Below are positions 21,428 through 34,125 of a stretch of 64,000 nt of DNA, in pieces; the first letter of the stretch is position 1; each line of letters starts with the position of its first letter. The notes beneath the pieces are model-generated. The model was not told the DNA's origin, made no database searches, and saw only the letters and a program-made list of their open reading frames with translations. Position numbers and translations under genes: made by a program. The DNA lies in the NCBI GenBank assembly GCA_009761415.1, contig QUOL01000004.1:1116001-1180000 (forward strand), written 5' to 3'. This DNA is from Sarcomyxa edulis (taxonomy: Eukaryota > Basidiomycota > Agaricomycetes > Agaricales > Mycenaceae).

Positions 21428-23612
21428 ATGATTGGCCTCGCAGTAGCTATCGTTCTCTTTGCTTGGGTCATCCAAAAACTTCTTCGCATAGGGACCAGGG
21501 AGAAAGGACTACCACCCGGTCCCCCAACAATGCCCCTCTTTGGGAATCTTCATATGTTCCCTACTGAATTTGCTCATCTCAAGTGAGTTCCGGTCTATTT
21601 AATATCTCGACAGGATCACTCACTCCATGCCACCTCTTAGGCTGACAGAATGGGCTAGACAATACGGTGAAATATATTCCGTACGTATCTCCTCTACCAC
21701 TCAAGTCCAAGCCCAAGGATCACGCTCATCTACATTGTCCATTCACCGCAAAGCTGAAGATGGGCTCTTCAACTATCATCGTGATAACCAGCGTCGCGGC
21801 GATAAAAGACCTAATGGACAAAAAAAGCGCGATAACTGTCGACCGGCCACCAAACCACATGGCCGATGCCATCACGGGTGGATTGAACATGGTTCTAGCT
21901 AGATATAGCAAGTAACTACGCCATATTCGTGGTACGAACGCTAACCAAATTCTAAAAATTTTGGATAGCGGACGACTGGCGTATACTTCGAAAGACAGCT
22001 CATGCTATGTTGACGCCTCAAGCATCATTGAAACACCTCCCCGTTCAACAGGCGGAGGCCACACAACTCATGCACGACCTTGTAGCCACCCCTCAGGTAA
22101 GCACGAAATTGACGCTGTTCCGCGTTTAGGCTCGGATCAACTTCAGAAGCTTCTGAAGACTCACATCCAACCAGGACTTCTACACCCACTTACGAAGATA
22201 CTCGATCTCTGTAATGCTCTCAGTTCTCTACGGAAAACGCTGCCCGCGTTACGAAACAAAAGAAGCGACTGCTTTCTTCGAGGCCCAACATCTCTGGGAA
22301 CACGCCTTGGAACCAGGAGCTCATCCTCCCGTCGATCTGCTTCCCTTTCTGAACTACATCCCGGAACGGTGGGCACCTTGGAAAGGCTTATGTGCTGAAG
22401 AGAATGGGTGCTATATGGAAGAGATTCTGACGAGACAAACGGAGTTTGGGATGAGTAGAGAACTCATCGGGTAAGATTTCCTCGACCGTTCTACATGCCA
22501 CCTCGAATCTCACACGCCACTCGACGCTCCTCTAGATATCTCGGAGGCGTGCTCATCGAAGGCGGCTCCGATACCACCTCATCCTTCTTCCAATCGCTTG
22601 TGTTGCTGCTAGTGGCATATCCTGATGTTCAGCAAAAAGCGCACGACGAGATCGACCGTGTGATCGGCAGTCAACGAATGCCTTCATTGGAGGATTTCGA
22701 CAGTCTACCTTACATCCAGGCACTCATCAAAGAGGTATGCCTATCTATTCAATTTTCGACCGTGTATACTCATTCAATTCTAGACGCACCGATTTAGGCC
22801 TGTCGCCCCGCTCGCTATCCCGCACGCCGCCATCGCACAAGAAGAAGTGAGTGGCCCATATCAAGTAATCCTCGCATCGACGCTGACCAAGCTTATCAGT
22901 ATCGAGGATACGTTATTCCCCAAGGAGCCACCATCTTTGTTAACACATGTGAGTGAATATCTCAAAACAATTTCCTTCCGTGCTCAATCGAGTACTTATC
23001 TTCGAAGGGGGCGTCTTCCACGACCCGGAAGTATTCGACCGTCCAGAGATATTCGATCCCGAACGATACATCCGCGCTGAGTATGGCACCAAAGTCGGGG
23101 TGGACGATAGTGATTTCAGACATAATCTGGTTTTTGGAAGTGGAAGGGTGCGTTGACATGTTCATCCGGTTTCATGCTGTTCCTGTACTGACCGCATGTC
23201 ATGATAGAGACTTTGTCCTGGGATGTATCTTGCCAACAATTCACTGGTGAGGATCGTTCCGATTTTTGCTTTGTCTAGGCGACTGAAATGAAAGCCATCT
23301 CAGATGCTCAACACCATGAACCTGATCTGGGCTTTCAAGTTTGACCAAGCCGTCGATCCTATAACCAACCTCCCTATTCCTGTCGATACCTTTGCTTATC
23401 ACCGGGTGCGTGATCTTCAATGTCGTGTTCCTCGATCCCCGGACACTTATACGCACGCTCTCATCATGAACCTATAGGGAATATTGACAAGCCCTGAACC
23501 GTTCAAATGTAAGATCACCCCGCGCAGTCAGACCAAGAGTGAGATGATCGAACAGGAGTTCGTGAATGCTAATGAGATATTTTCGAAGTTTGAGACAGGG
23601 AGGGAGGACTAA
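21428..23612 (+). CDS. Cytochrome P450 (P450-1), with an internal 24-residue deletion
   Basis: About ten exons with introns of 50-90 bp. An N-terminal membrane anchor ([19 protein letters not shown]) is followed by the proline hinge [13 protein letters not shown]. The I-helix motif is EGGSDTTSS, the K-helix ETHR (ExxR) spans a splice site, the PERF-like piece is FDPERY, and the heme loop FGSGRRLCPG keeps its cysteine ligand after splicing at 23154. One intron (21908-21968) starts with GC instead of GT. Compared with P450-2 (34126-36341) it lacks 24 residues (the segment from VRKRQRELYF to EERLRRG) between WKGLCA and EENGCYMEE, in the F-G helix region, which lines the substrate channel. The frame is kept. 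It may be inactive or altered in specificity. Family resembles agaricomycete CYP5144/CYP64-like monooxygenases. That assignment is tentative. Confidence 0.85.
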
Positions 23613-23953
23613 AATAGCCAAGATTGTACGAACTATACGCGTTTGATACGCGTTTTGACACGACTTTAGATTTCTGTTCTCTGCGCGTAATAAAACATCA
23701 TCTTCGAAGTCATGCTGAGCTCGAGTGCATTGTTCTGGCGCTGCAAACCAGTGTACACCTAGGGATGCCTGGTCCTATCTAGAGCGCCTGTATAGCTTAC
23801 GAGGTTGGCGGAAGCAAGAAGATGACGAGTGGAGTAGCGCGTACGTCGGACGGCCTCAGGGTCAAAAAAACTCTGCAAAGTCCAGTGAAGTCCTACCACT
23901 TCGTTGGGCTATATCTTCGAATTTTCTATTTCTGTAGATGAATCAATGACCTG

Positions 23954-25262
23954 GTGTGTACATTGGAAGTATCGGACAAGTATAACAATGCTAAATTTGA
24001 CGACAGGCACGCACCATCTCCAACTAACCGAGGACCTCTAACTCTCGATTCATTCACGGCATGTCTTCTTCCACCCATCTTATTCTACTATGCGACTGCA
24101 GTCCTCGTACTCCTCCCAAATACTATAATTCCTCGTCTAACCATACTCCCATGGACACTATGGCTTGCGTTTAGAGCGGCTACAACTTTGGACCTTGCAC
24201 TCCGGTTTAACGACGCGAGACTCGTTTACCTGAACTTTGGGCTTGGGGTGAGTACCACAGTTTATTCATCTGTATATTCCTAACTAGAGTTAGCAGCTTG
24301 TCATGTTCACCGCAGGCATGCGTGCTATTACTTGGACGTTCTGCTCAAAACCCCTGAAGCGAGAATGGACTACCTCAGGTACTCCTGATAGTACTCAAAA
24401 GCAAATACAGCCCCGAAGCATCAAGACCATCTTCATGGACGCCTTGGACTTGTCCTTCAACCTGAGAGGCATCGGATGGAGCTGGTCCAAGGGTCTTCAA
24501 GTTGCACCAGAAACACGGCCGACGCATTCACGTTCCTCGTTTGTCCTGTCCACATTCTGGTCTGCGATTCTCCACCTTCTAGGCACCGATACACTCCAGT
24601 ATCTTGTTCAGTCATTTTCCCCGTCAATTGGCTCTACTCAGGGAGGTTCCATCTTCGATCCATCTCTCCCCCCGTTCGATCGATATCTCCATTCATCTAC
24701 CATCGCTTTATTGACGGGCTTAGTCGTCTACGACACCATCCAGGGATGTTACGACGTTTTAACCATCATCGGAGTCTACATATTTCGCCAGCATCCGTCG
24801 CAATGGCCGCCCATATTTGGTACACCATGGCGCTGTACATCTTTGACCGATTTCTGGTCAAAAGGCTGGCATCAAGTATTCAGGGCCAGCTTTGTCACTC
24901 TAGGTGCGATACCCTTGTCGTTCTTGTTTGGACGCGTCGGTTCTGTTGTCGGCGCGTTTCTGGTATCAGGAATCCTGCATGACTTTGCCATGTGGGAAAT
25001 GGGCCAAGGAACGGAATTCAAGAGTGTCACGGTGTTTTTCTTGGCCATGGGAGGAGGGATTATACTGGAGGTGATGTGGAAGAGAGTCTCGGGATATAGG
25101 GTCGGAGGATGGCTCGGATTAATTTGGACCTTGGTCTGGGTAGTTGGCTGGTCTAACCTCCTGGTAGACGCCTGGCTTAGAAGAGGTTTGGCGGCGAGCT
25201 TGTTTCTTGCGGACTCTTGGAGACCTGCAAAATATCTTGTAGAGCATATTTTCACGCACTAA
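23954..25262 (+). CDS. Wax-synthase-like membrane-bound O-acyltransferase (MBOAT superfamily)
   Basis: Two exons joined by an intron from about 24248 to 24297 give NFGLG-LVMFTAGMRAITW in frame. The protein is highly hydrophobic with roughly eight membrane segments. Conserved blocks are IKTIFMDALDLSFNLRGIGW, TPWRCTSLTDFWSKGWHQVFR and SGILHDFAMWEMG. The His in SGILHD is the likely catalytic histidine of the wax-synthase/MBOAT_2 type, and the W-HQ block matches the family's FWGRRWHQ motif. Fungal relatives transfer acyl or acetyl groups to alcohols, including terpenoid products. The gene lies 341 bp downstream of P450-1 on the same strand, so a shared pathway is possible. The start at 23954 is the first Met in frame and is uncertain, because MCTLEVSDKYNN before DRHAPSPTNRGPL may be untranslated. 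Confidence 0.8.
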
Positions 25263-25444
25263 TCTTCATCAAGAAATACTACATTGCATCGAAAAATTGT
25301 GGTCATGTAAGTAGAGTGCATAGGGCAAATGAGATGATCGTAGGACAGATTGTTAGTACACAAGGAAACCGGAGAGGTCAGCATAGAAGAGAGCGAAGGA
25401 AAAAGGAACAGGCAAGACTAGAGGCTGGTTCCACGTTACACAAA

Positions 25445-27702
25445 TCAATACCAACTGTCTCCAATTGTAGCCTGACCATATTCGGGAAGAACTTCGGGGT
25501 CGGCATTCTCTTTGAAACTGTAGCGGACTGGAAAATGATCAGTACATCAGTGGGAACCCAGCTCTAGGCAGAAACAAAACGACGTACAGACGAAATGATC
25601 CCCAGCATCAAACTGAGATTCAAAAGTCAGCCGTCGAGGTCACGCAAGAGAAAAAAAGCACATACCATATATCCGAAAGAATCCTCCGCGTGATAAGCAC
25701 TGGTTGGCCAGCATCTGTCGTAATCGTCGTCGTCGTCGTCGTCGTCGTCTTCCATATCATCGTCGTCATCCATGTCTTCCCATTCAGACTCTGCACCACC
25801 TTCGTCCGACACAACTGGCTTCGGGGCTTTCGCTCTCCTATAGTCATGATGACAGCCGTGACGATCCATATAAATGCACTCGGTTGCTGCGTAAAGGGTA
25901 TTGTTGCTTGGATTCCAAGTAAGGCCAGAGACACTGTTATTCCCAGTAGCCAACTCGTATATGACGCTGCGCGCCCTGACATCCCACAACTTGACATGTT
26001 CTCCTCTCTGGGAACCAGTAAAGATGGCTATCAAGAAAAGATCCGTTCAGTGGATGAAGCGAAACGGTAGCAATGATCTACTCACTGGGAATTCCATCCG
26101 GGTGGGCAAGTTGCACGGCGGAACAAGCTCCATCGCAGTTCTGGGCATTGAACGTCATCACAGGAAGGGGTTGCCTGATATCGAACAGCCTCGCAAAGCT
26201 GTCGCTTGCGGCAGTAGCAAAGGCATTCGGGTCCGCCGTACTCGTCGAGAAATCGTCAATGTCTCCACCGTGACCCAGGTAGCGCGTCGAGATCTTACCC
26301 CCGTGTTCCAAGTCCAAAGCAAGGCAGGACATTTGCTGAAGTAGGTCGCCGGTGCATAGCATGACACCTTGCGAAGAGGGATGAGGATGCCACTTCCCTG
26401 GTGAAAGAGCACTGTCTTCGAAGGTAAGCGTAGTAGTTGCTGGGACTCCTCTGGACCGCTCGATCTCCTCTGGATCGTCTCTCCATGTATTCTCTAACTC
26501 GGAATTCTTAATCTTGAATCCAACACGAGCTCTTCCGGTGGGTCCATGAGTCGGAAGTGTATCAAGATTCCATACCCCAGCAGATCCTCTCCCGGCTCGA
26601 ATCAGACGGTCACCAGACAGCATTACGAGGGGTCCTTCAAACTTGTCGGTGTCCATCGTATGCGTCGGAAGAGGATCTTCATAGTTTTCTCCGCCATTGA
26701 TAGCCCCCCATGCATACGACTTGATTCTCGCCGAATCAGCCAACAAAATGAGTTTCCGCTGCTCATCTATAGTTGAATGGTACGCGATGTCCGCCAATCC
26801 AGGTTGTACGAAGTGGGATTCAGGTTCGTCGTCTTCGTTGAGAAGGAAATAGGTGAGCATAGGAGAACGCTGCTTCCATCCTCCTGTACCCGTCACAGCT
26901 AGACATGAACCACCGGAAGAGAGTGTCATTTGCACAGGCGCATTTATATCGAGAGAAGTGATTTCACATCTCGCTTCGTATACCGCCGTGGCAATAGGTG
27001 TAGAGCTATCTGGCGTCCATGAAGTAAAATCACGGAAGCGCGAGAGTCGGGTGCTCTTGGGATGGGGTCGCTTAGTGGTACTCCATGCTGCAGCAGGTTT
27101 CGGAAGTATGGACAGATCTGTTCCTGGTTTACCAACTACACTCATATTCAAGACAAGTCCATGAACAGAGTAACGAGAGGAGCAGACGTACACTTTATTA
27201 TCATGTCCTTCAAAAAGGGTAACAATTTCGTCATGACACCGTGACCTGGTCCCAAAATCAACTATGACTGAAAAACAGAACAAACTGAGGGCTTACCGCC
27301 AAACAAAGCTCTTCCCGTGTCTTCAACCAAAGGAAACTGATCGCAGTGCGCAAAGGAAGGCGCAAAGTCAAACATATTGAGGTCTTGATAACTAAGGGAC
27401 ATGACTTCGTTGAATAGATGATCCACATCAACGATAATCGAGTCAAGATCGGAAGCTTCTGCTGCTGCTGCGTCGCGTACCACGGAGCAGATGGCCCCCA
27501 TTATCGTCAAGAATCTGCTATGTGGTTGACTGCGATCTTCTTCAGGATCAGGATCCTCGCGATCCTCATCGTGTTCATCTTCGTTCCTAGCCTGCTCGCT
27601 AGCCAAAAAGGCCCGCAATTGGGTGTTCAACGTATCGAGACGGTGAGCGAATTCAGAGGCTGAGGCACTCTTTGCCGAGGACATTTCGAAAAAACGAGAC
27701 AT
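25445..27702 (-). CDS. WD40-repeat protein of unknown function
   Basis: The first exon (start 27702, MSRFFEMSSAKSASASEF, with MSSAKSAS at 27684 an equally good start) encodes helices and an acidic stretch, ending GRALFGG. The large second exon has beta-propeller blades: RNLD-like LYFL repeats such as TYFLLNEDDEPESHF, DSARIKSYAW, WNLDTLPTHG, TRYLGHGGDIDDFS, SDSFARLFDIRQ. The third has RGEHVKLWDVRARSVIYEL, a clear WD repeat, and LTWNPSNNTLYAATE. A run of about nine Asp follows. Two small last exons read FDAGDHFV and YSFKENADPEVLPEYG and end at 25445. Basidiomycete-type WD protein, probably a scaffold. No specific complex can be named. It sits between the acyltransferase (convergent) and the Yvc1 gene (same strand). 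Confidence 0.75.
25725..25775. repeat. Trinucleotide repeat encoding poly-Asp in the WD40 gene
   Basis: A run of about nine GTC/CGT units on the plus strand encodes a stretch of Asp on the minus strand, flanked by further acidic codons (DDDDDMEDD). Likely length-polymorphic coding microsatellite. Confidence 0.8.
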
Positions 27703-28068
27703 CGAACGAAAATCTTGGAGTTGCAACTTGAAGGTGAAGTGCACGCAAAGTGCACGTTTTCGTTTTGCAAGACCGTGACTCAAGAAAAAGCCCAGTCACA
27801 TATATCGATAACACGTGATGTGTGACAGTCCTCGACGCGCCAAATTTGAAATTGCTCAGGTTCGAGCCCCAACTTGGCCCCAACGTACTTACAAGACTTG
27901 CATTGAAACACGAATGAAAATGATGTGTTACAGACTGTCAAGACATGGTATCACTCCTATGTCCCGTCTCGTTCCTCATACCTCTCGTCAAGACCAGAAG
28001 AAGATTCTCTATACGGGCTTGACGATCCTTCGAGTTCGAAACCACAACCACACACGTTCCGAGTTGAT

Positions 28069-31000
28069 TCAAGACACCTCGAATAACGATAACAATAACC
28101 TACTCACCTGAAGCTCCTTCATCTCTTCCCGCAGCCGCTGCACAGGTAGTCCACGCATATCTTCGAGTATCGCCTCCATCTTCCTGATGGCAGTCTGAGT
28201 GTCGGTCGCATTTTCTGGCTGAAGACGTGAACCAAATAACACAGACAACGGGCTCCGGCTTCCTCCATTCGATGGAATTTCAGCGGAATGGCTAGGGTGT
28301 ACCAACGGCGAAAGATGACTGGCTAATCGACGTCTCGGAGATCCGTTCGGTGAGGAGTGATCACCTCGGGGGGGTCTAGGAAGGCTCGAAGGGCGTCTCT
28401 GGGGTCTCGGATTGGGATTGGGCTGCGGCAAAGAAGGCCCTGGTTGAGGTTGAAGACTATCGCGTGAAGTAACCGAACGCAGAGCGGGTCGAAACTCTTC
28501 ATCAGACTCTCCAAAGAGCTCATCTGCATCTAGCGTATCCACATCAAATATTGCCTCATACAAATCACCAGACGCAGAACCAAAAAGTGCCTCCAGCAGC
28601 GGTATACCCTTAATATGCCTTGGAAGGCTATTGAAAAAAGACTGCGCAGCGTCCTTCCCCGTCGCTCGGAGTCTCTGACCGGCTGCAAAGTTCCGTTCGT
28701 ATATCCCGATGAGAATGAGGATGGGGAGACTCGTTGATTTGATTAAGAAGACGTTGGCGGAGTGGAGAGATCGGGGAGATAGGATGTAGCTAGCGGGTTT
28801 GAGGAGGAGTAGAGCGAGTATGTTGAAGGGTGGTTGGTAGGAGAATAGAGCGTCGGATTTGACTCTGTGGTTATTCGATATACATATATATTAGTGAGGG
28901 ACATGGTGGGGAGGGTGGAATGATGGGAACGTACCCTTCGATTGTCGAGATGGCAAATTGAAACAGATACTGCGGATATATATCAATATTGGGTCCTTGT
29001 TTTTCGAATCATATCTGTCACCTCTTGTGTGGCACGCTGGAGAAACCAACATGAGAGTCGAGACAAGAATGAGTATATACAAAATCTCGAGACGTACCGC
29101 ATCAATCCTAGCAACAGTATTAGAGAGTATAGATATCAAAACTACGATATTCATGTCAACACAAGTACTGTCATGTCCTCTCCAATACACCACTCACTCG
29201 TAAGCAGCAGCGTATTCGACAACGCAGCAAACACCGTCATCAACACCGGGCCAAACACCTTATGGAAACTCTCTGCTTGGGCAAAGCTGAGATAGGTGTT
29301 ACCGAACCAGATTTGTATCATCAGCCATGCGATGCCTTTGATACTCCAGGTACCTGATGCTATAGCGGATAGCGAAACGAAAATAAATAAACGGCAAGTA
29401 TTGAGAGGGAGAGGGCACTGGCAGAAAGAAGGATTTACCTACCGAGTGTCCATAGAGTGAAGAGAAGCCCGGAGAAACAGATGGCTGCTATTCCGATGAA
29501 GAATAGGAATTCTGTTATCATTGCTCGTAGAGATCTGTATGTTCAACATCATGAACATTAGGCGGTCCGAGGACGGTGGAAGGACTTACAGGACAACGAC
29601 GTTATTCGAGACGGCGAAGAACGCTAGTCTATAAAATAAAATGCAGATAAATTAGATTTACGGTGTACGTGAAAGACAGACGAAGTGACTTGAACTTACC
29701 TGGGAAATAAGATACAAGCGCCACAAGCCAGTACGTCGAATGCGAAATCCGAAGAGGCGACTGAGGATTCAGGAAGGTATGAGTAAAGTTAACGCGGTGT
29801 GAATCAATCTGAAGAGAAACAACGGCAGCTGCACCATCATCTTTAACAAGACCCTTGACCCGAAAAGCGAGATATGCAATGAAGATGACGATGAAGGATG
29901 AGTCGAAGACGTTCCACATCTACCACCACCATGCGGTCAGCGTTGAGTTCTCTTCCAAAGTGGGAAAATTGTGAGTACGTTCGCGATATAGACTAGGTAA
30001 CGATATGTAAGAACAAGAAGTACATCATAAAAATGTAAGGGTGAAAGACTCACTAATCCAGCCATGCTCCTTCGAGGCTGTATACTCTTCCAGTGCAAAC
30101 GCTGTGGCGAAAACGATGAAGACAATTTCCCAGGTCGTTACATTATTCCCATCCTGGTCTACAAGGGCACATTCAGTATTATGATTATGCATAAAGTCTT
30201 GCAGGGAAATGACTTACTAGAGAGACACAGAACAAAGGTCAACAACAGGAGAGCAAAGTTGAAAAACTCCAGAATGGCACCGTACTTGGGAACTCGGAGC
30301 CTGGATGTCGAATCAGTCTACGAAGACTACAATATTGATTTGAGGAAGGTCCCTGGCAAGTACCTGTAATGATCAAGAAACGGAGCGGTGCGACAATCAT
30401 AAAAGTCTATAGCGCGAGGTTTGTAGTTATCGGCCAGCATGGAACGACTGGCCGCTACGGAGAATATGACTCGGCCACTGTATATATCGTTGACTACCTT
30501 TTGCGATACAGGTGAGGCGATGAAGTCCTTCGCCCCCGTGGCTATGGCCATCTGTGATTCAGGGGGTTAGATTGTGTAGGGACATACAGTATGAGAACAG
30601 AGTGATGTACTAACCTCGAGAGCGCTCTGCGGGTCGTTTAAGACATCGTCATCTTCCCTACCTCCTAGTATCTGTTTAATTTCATGAATCGTCTCTCGCG
30701 TCGCTCCCGCAAGTGGATTCCAACTGGTAGTCAAAACAGCCACAAGTTGGAAATAGTTGGACGCAAAACGACTCAGCAGTTTCATCGCCATGATCTCGCA
30801 CAGTGTAGCTCGGGAGTTCATCACGTTCACGAAGGCCAAATCAGACTCGGCTTCTGCTAAGAAATAAGAGCGTACGACGAGACACGCGTAGACGACGGCC
30901 ATGTTTTTGAGTCGAGCGTATTTGAATACAAGCGGTCGGACAATGGAGAAATTGATGTCGGATGCCGTCAATTGTCTGTTGCGTCGTGCGCGTGATGAGG

Positions 31001-31292
31001 CAAAGATCTTTCGAATACGCATGGGGCACTTACTCCCAGCTCAAGGCACTGTCTGGAGTATATAGTTTCATCAAAAGAGGTCAGATGAGAAGACTCGGCG
31101 GATGTCGTTGCATACCGATTATTCTCTGCGCGTCGGAGATGGGGTAAGACTGGATTGGAGAATGTATACGGAATACCAACTCACAGTCACATCCTTCTTT
31201 AGAGATGGAATCAGAGGGAATACTTTTACGGCGGCGAGTTGCTCTACAGATGGTGCGAGGAGGCCGCGTGCCAATTGTTCTTCTGGGTCCAT
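28069..31292 (-). CDS. YVC1: TRP-type vacuolar calcium channel, Yvc1 homologue
   Basis: Multi-exon minus-strand gene. The start at 31292 gives MDPEEQLARGLLAPSVEQL, then FPLIPSLKKDVT, spliced to SALSWEQLTASDINFSIVRPL, the characteristic fungal Yvc1 N-terminal helical domain, with KLLSRFASNYFQLVAVLT next. The linker RAIDFYDCRTAPFLDHYR leads into the first membrane helix (LRVPKYGAILEFFNFALLLL). Several small exons between 28860 and 30300 encode the remaining hydrophobic segments. The C-terminal exon is polar and Pro/Ser-rich, with EAIFDVDTLDADELFGE and coiled IRKMEAILEDMRGLP. Yvc1 releases Ca2+ from the vacuole under osmotic stress. The end is uncertain: the last codons before 28069 read through a possible donor (CAG/gtgagt), so one more short exon may lie between 27.8 and 28.1 kb. 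Confidence 0.82.
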
Positions 31293-31566
31293 GCCTTGTG
31301 GACGCCGTGCTGGGATGAATGAACTTGATATATATATTTATTGAATTTGATTCCTTTCGAGTTGCAACGTCTAGTCGAACGTCGAACGTCGAGGGCGATG
31401 CAGTGTTGGTTGCAATGAAGCGCGTCACGGTCACGGTCAAGTGGACGTCCGAGTTTGGTGACTTTGGTCGATCGCGACTCTGTGACTCATCAACTCTTCA
31501 TCCAAGCAGGCTGTCACTTTGAGTGTCCTTACACGTCTTTGCCCCGTACGGCCGTTTTGATCTTCT

Positions 31567-34034
31567 GTGTCTACCCGGCGCTCGATACGACAATATGAAG
31601 CGCCCATGGCATGCACTGCCTTATCGCGAACCTCCGAAACTTGGACCCGTTCTTCAAGACGACAAATTATGGATAGGATCGAGGTAATTACTTGCCCCTC
31701 AGACTGGCAGGAGACAAAGCACTTCACCGAATTCGAGAACGCACCATGGATTGCAAGTATCGTTCGGAATATCCCAATATATCAAGTACGTTCCTATTTG
31801 ACGTCGTGATATCAGCACTGACTGAGATTTTTCTGCTATAGCACTTGATCACTTACGCATTTCATCGAACTCGCAGGAGCTATAATAGAACGTGAGTGAT
31901 TTCAGTTATTAAGCATCCTCAACAACGAACCTAGACGGAGGTTACCAGACTCATCGACGAGTTTCTAGCCACCGTCGAATCATGGAAAACTCTCGACTTC
32001 ATCAATGCGCTCTTGCGTTATCGTCTCATGGTCAAACAAATCCAACAGTTCATTCGGAAATCTCTTGACAATGGTCTTCTCTCGCATTTGGATGCCTCCC
32101 ACACCCTTGAAGACGACCGAATGAAGAAACTCTTAGACATGGATATCACTGCTATGTGCACCCGACTGTCCGGGGTTCTGACTGACCGTGGAGCATATCG
32201 AGACCTGATTTTTCGACGCGGCGATGAGGCCCAAACCCTTCTGAATCTCTTCCAGACTGTAAGTTAATATACACGCGTCATCTGGCGGTTCAGTTCCTCG
32301 AGAGAGTCATCCCTCTGGACGCTGACCATCGATATCCGCAGCTTCTAGATCTACCTACGTTACCACCTCGGATGAAAGGCCCACTTGTAAACTTGTTGAT
32401 AAACCTATCAGGACGATCGGGGCTCTATCCAGAGTGCTTAGTCCTCAAAGGCGTTGAACACATCGGGAGAAACCCAGTCGCTGCCGGGAAGTTCGGAGAA
32501 GTCTGGAAGGGTAAGATACAAGGCCACACCGTCTCCATCAAAATCTTGAAATTGTACGTGAAATCCGATATCGTCAAACATCTCAAAGTATGTATCCACA
32601 TTTCCATTTCCATTCTTTTGTCCCCCTATCTTTTCGTGGTCATTGACTATACAACATTACATTACATTGGACAGCAATGCTCTCGCGAAGCTATAATCTG
32701 GAGACAACTCAAAAACGATCATGTCCTACCTTTTTATGGTATATACCACATCAACGAAGACCGATCCAGGGTTTGCCTCGTCTCGCCGTGGATGGACAAC
32801 GGCAATGTCACCCAGTTCATACGAATGACTCCAGATACGGATCGTACTCGTTTAGTCAGTGAGTCGTCTTGTAACATCCTAGTTCGATATTTACGCTCCC
32901 GATCCTTTCTCTAATAGGTATTGGACGTTGCAATGGGTCTAAAATATCTCCATGCCATGAAAGTCATACATGGGGACTTGAAAGGAGTAGGTTGTTTTGT
33001 TTCCAAGCTCGTGACTCATCGAAGCCATACATATATCTTATTTCATGTACCCTTGCAAATCTCGTGTGTAGGTCAACATCCTCGTCACATCCTCACACCG
33101 CGCATGTCTCGCAGATTTCGGTCTCTCGACCGCCTCTGACTCCCAGATCTTGAAACTCTCAACTCTATCCTCTGCAGTCAACGGAGGCACATTGCGTTGG
33201 GAGGCGCCCGAACTTTTGGACGGGAGTCAGGAGTGTACCACCTTCTGGACTGATATTTACGCTTTTGCGTGTGTCTGCTACGAAGTGAGTCGTCACCCGT
33301 CATACCACCCATCATACCACAAAGTGAGCTATTTTAATCATTTCTTTGTGATGTGACCGTACATAGATATACTCGGGCCACATCCCTTTCTTCACCATCC
33401 CAAACGACTTTTCAGTGGGACTCAAAGTTCTCCAGGGTCTTCGCCCCTCACGGGATTCCTGTCACGGTGCCAGCCCCGACGATGAAACATGGGCCCTCAT
33501 CGAGAGATGCTGGACCGCAATACCGCGAGAGCGGCCAACTGCAAACGACGTAGTCAAACAGCTTCGCATGAGACCTGGCTTGGATATCGATCGGAGGGCC
33601 CACCGTGACGATGAATGGGATCTTTCATTCGGTCATCGACTACGAAGTACTCTGCTCGACAATGACCATCCCTTCTTAGACGATGGACCTCAAGATGAGC
33701 GATCGACCGTGTCGTCTCATGAGTCCGAAGAGCCTGAGGACAGTACCTCCGTTTCGCCTTTCACGTTCAACGTAGCGGACGAAACAGAAACAACTACAGG
33801 TAAGTATCTCGATAATATCAATATTAATGTAGTGGTGGTGCGGTCACTGATCTATAACTATAACGCACTCCGCTTGTAGAAACTGTAGAGCCTCGACTTG
33901 CCCAGCCTCGGAGGGTCAACGTTAACGGCTCTAAACACAACGGTAACGTATTCCAGCGTCGTCCAAAGACCCAGGAACAAATCTCTACGGGTAGATTTAC
34001 GTCGCTCCTCCGTCCTCGCAGTGCGAGTCTCTAG
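31567..34034 (+). CDS. TKL-like Ser/Thr protein kinase (kinase C)
   Basis: Plus-strand gene of about ten exons. The helical N-terminal half contains TEVTRLIDEFLATVESWKT, MVKQIQQFIRKSL, LLDMDITAMCTRLSGVL and EAQTLLNLFQ. The kinase domain follows: MKGPLVNLLINLSGRSG, GKFGEVWKG, VSIKILKL, REAIIW, VIHGDLKG, NILVTS, ADFGLST, WEAPELL and ERCWTAIPRERPTAND. The last exon after an intron at 33800-33878 encodes a basic tail ending LLRPRSASL. The catalytic loop again reads HGD. The N-terminal helical region is shared with kinases A and B, but the long disordered extension of A is absent. The start is uncertain: 31567 is the first Met of the open frame containing FTEFENAPWIASIV, but no intron with normal length links it to a stronger start at 31595. 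The stop is 91 bp from the stop of P450-2. Confidence 0.78.
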
Positions 34035-34125
34035 CACTAATCGTTGATATACCTCTTCTCGAGATACTGGAGACTACTCCGTACAATGGAACTGTAGCTG
34101 TCTGCCACCGTCCTAACCAAATCTA

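Noticed and set aside
27840..27900. Possible tRNA: GGTTCGAGCCCC resembles a B box.
   Set aside because: The surrounding bases do not form a T stem, no matching acceptor stem or A box is found upstream, and no anticodon arm can be drawn.
31595..31720. Alternative start of kinase C at MKRPWHALPYREPP.
   Set aside because: It would need a 27-bp intron, which is shorter than any other here, and the resulting phase does not match the following exon.
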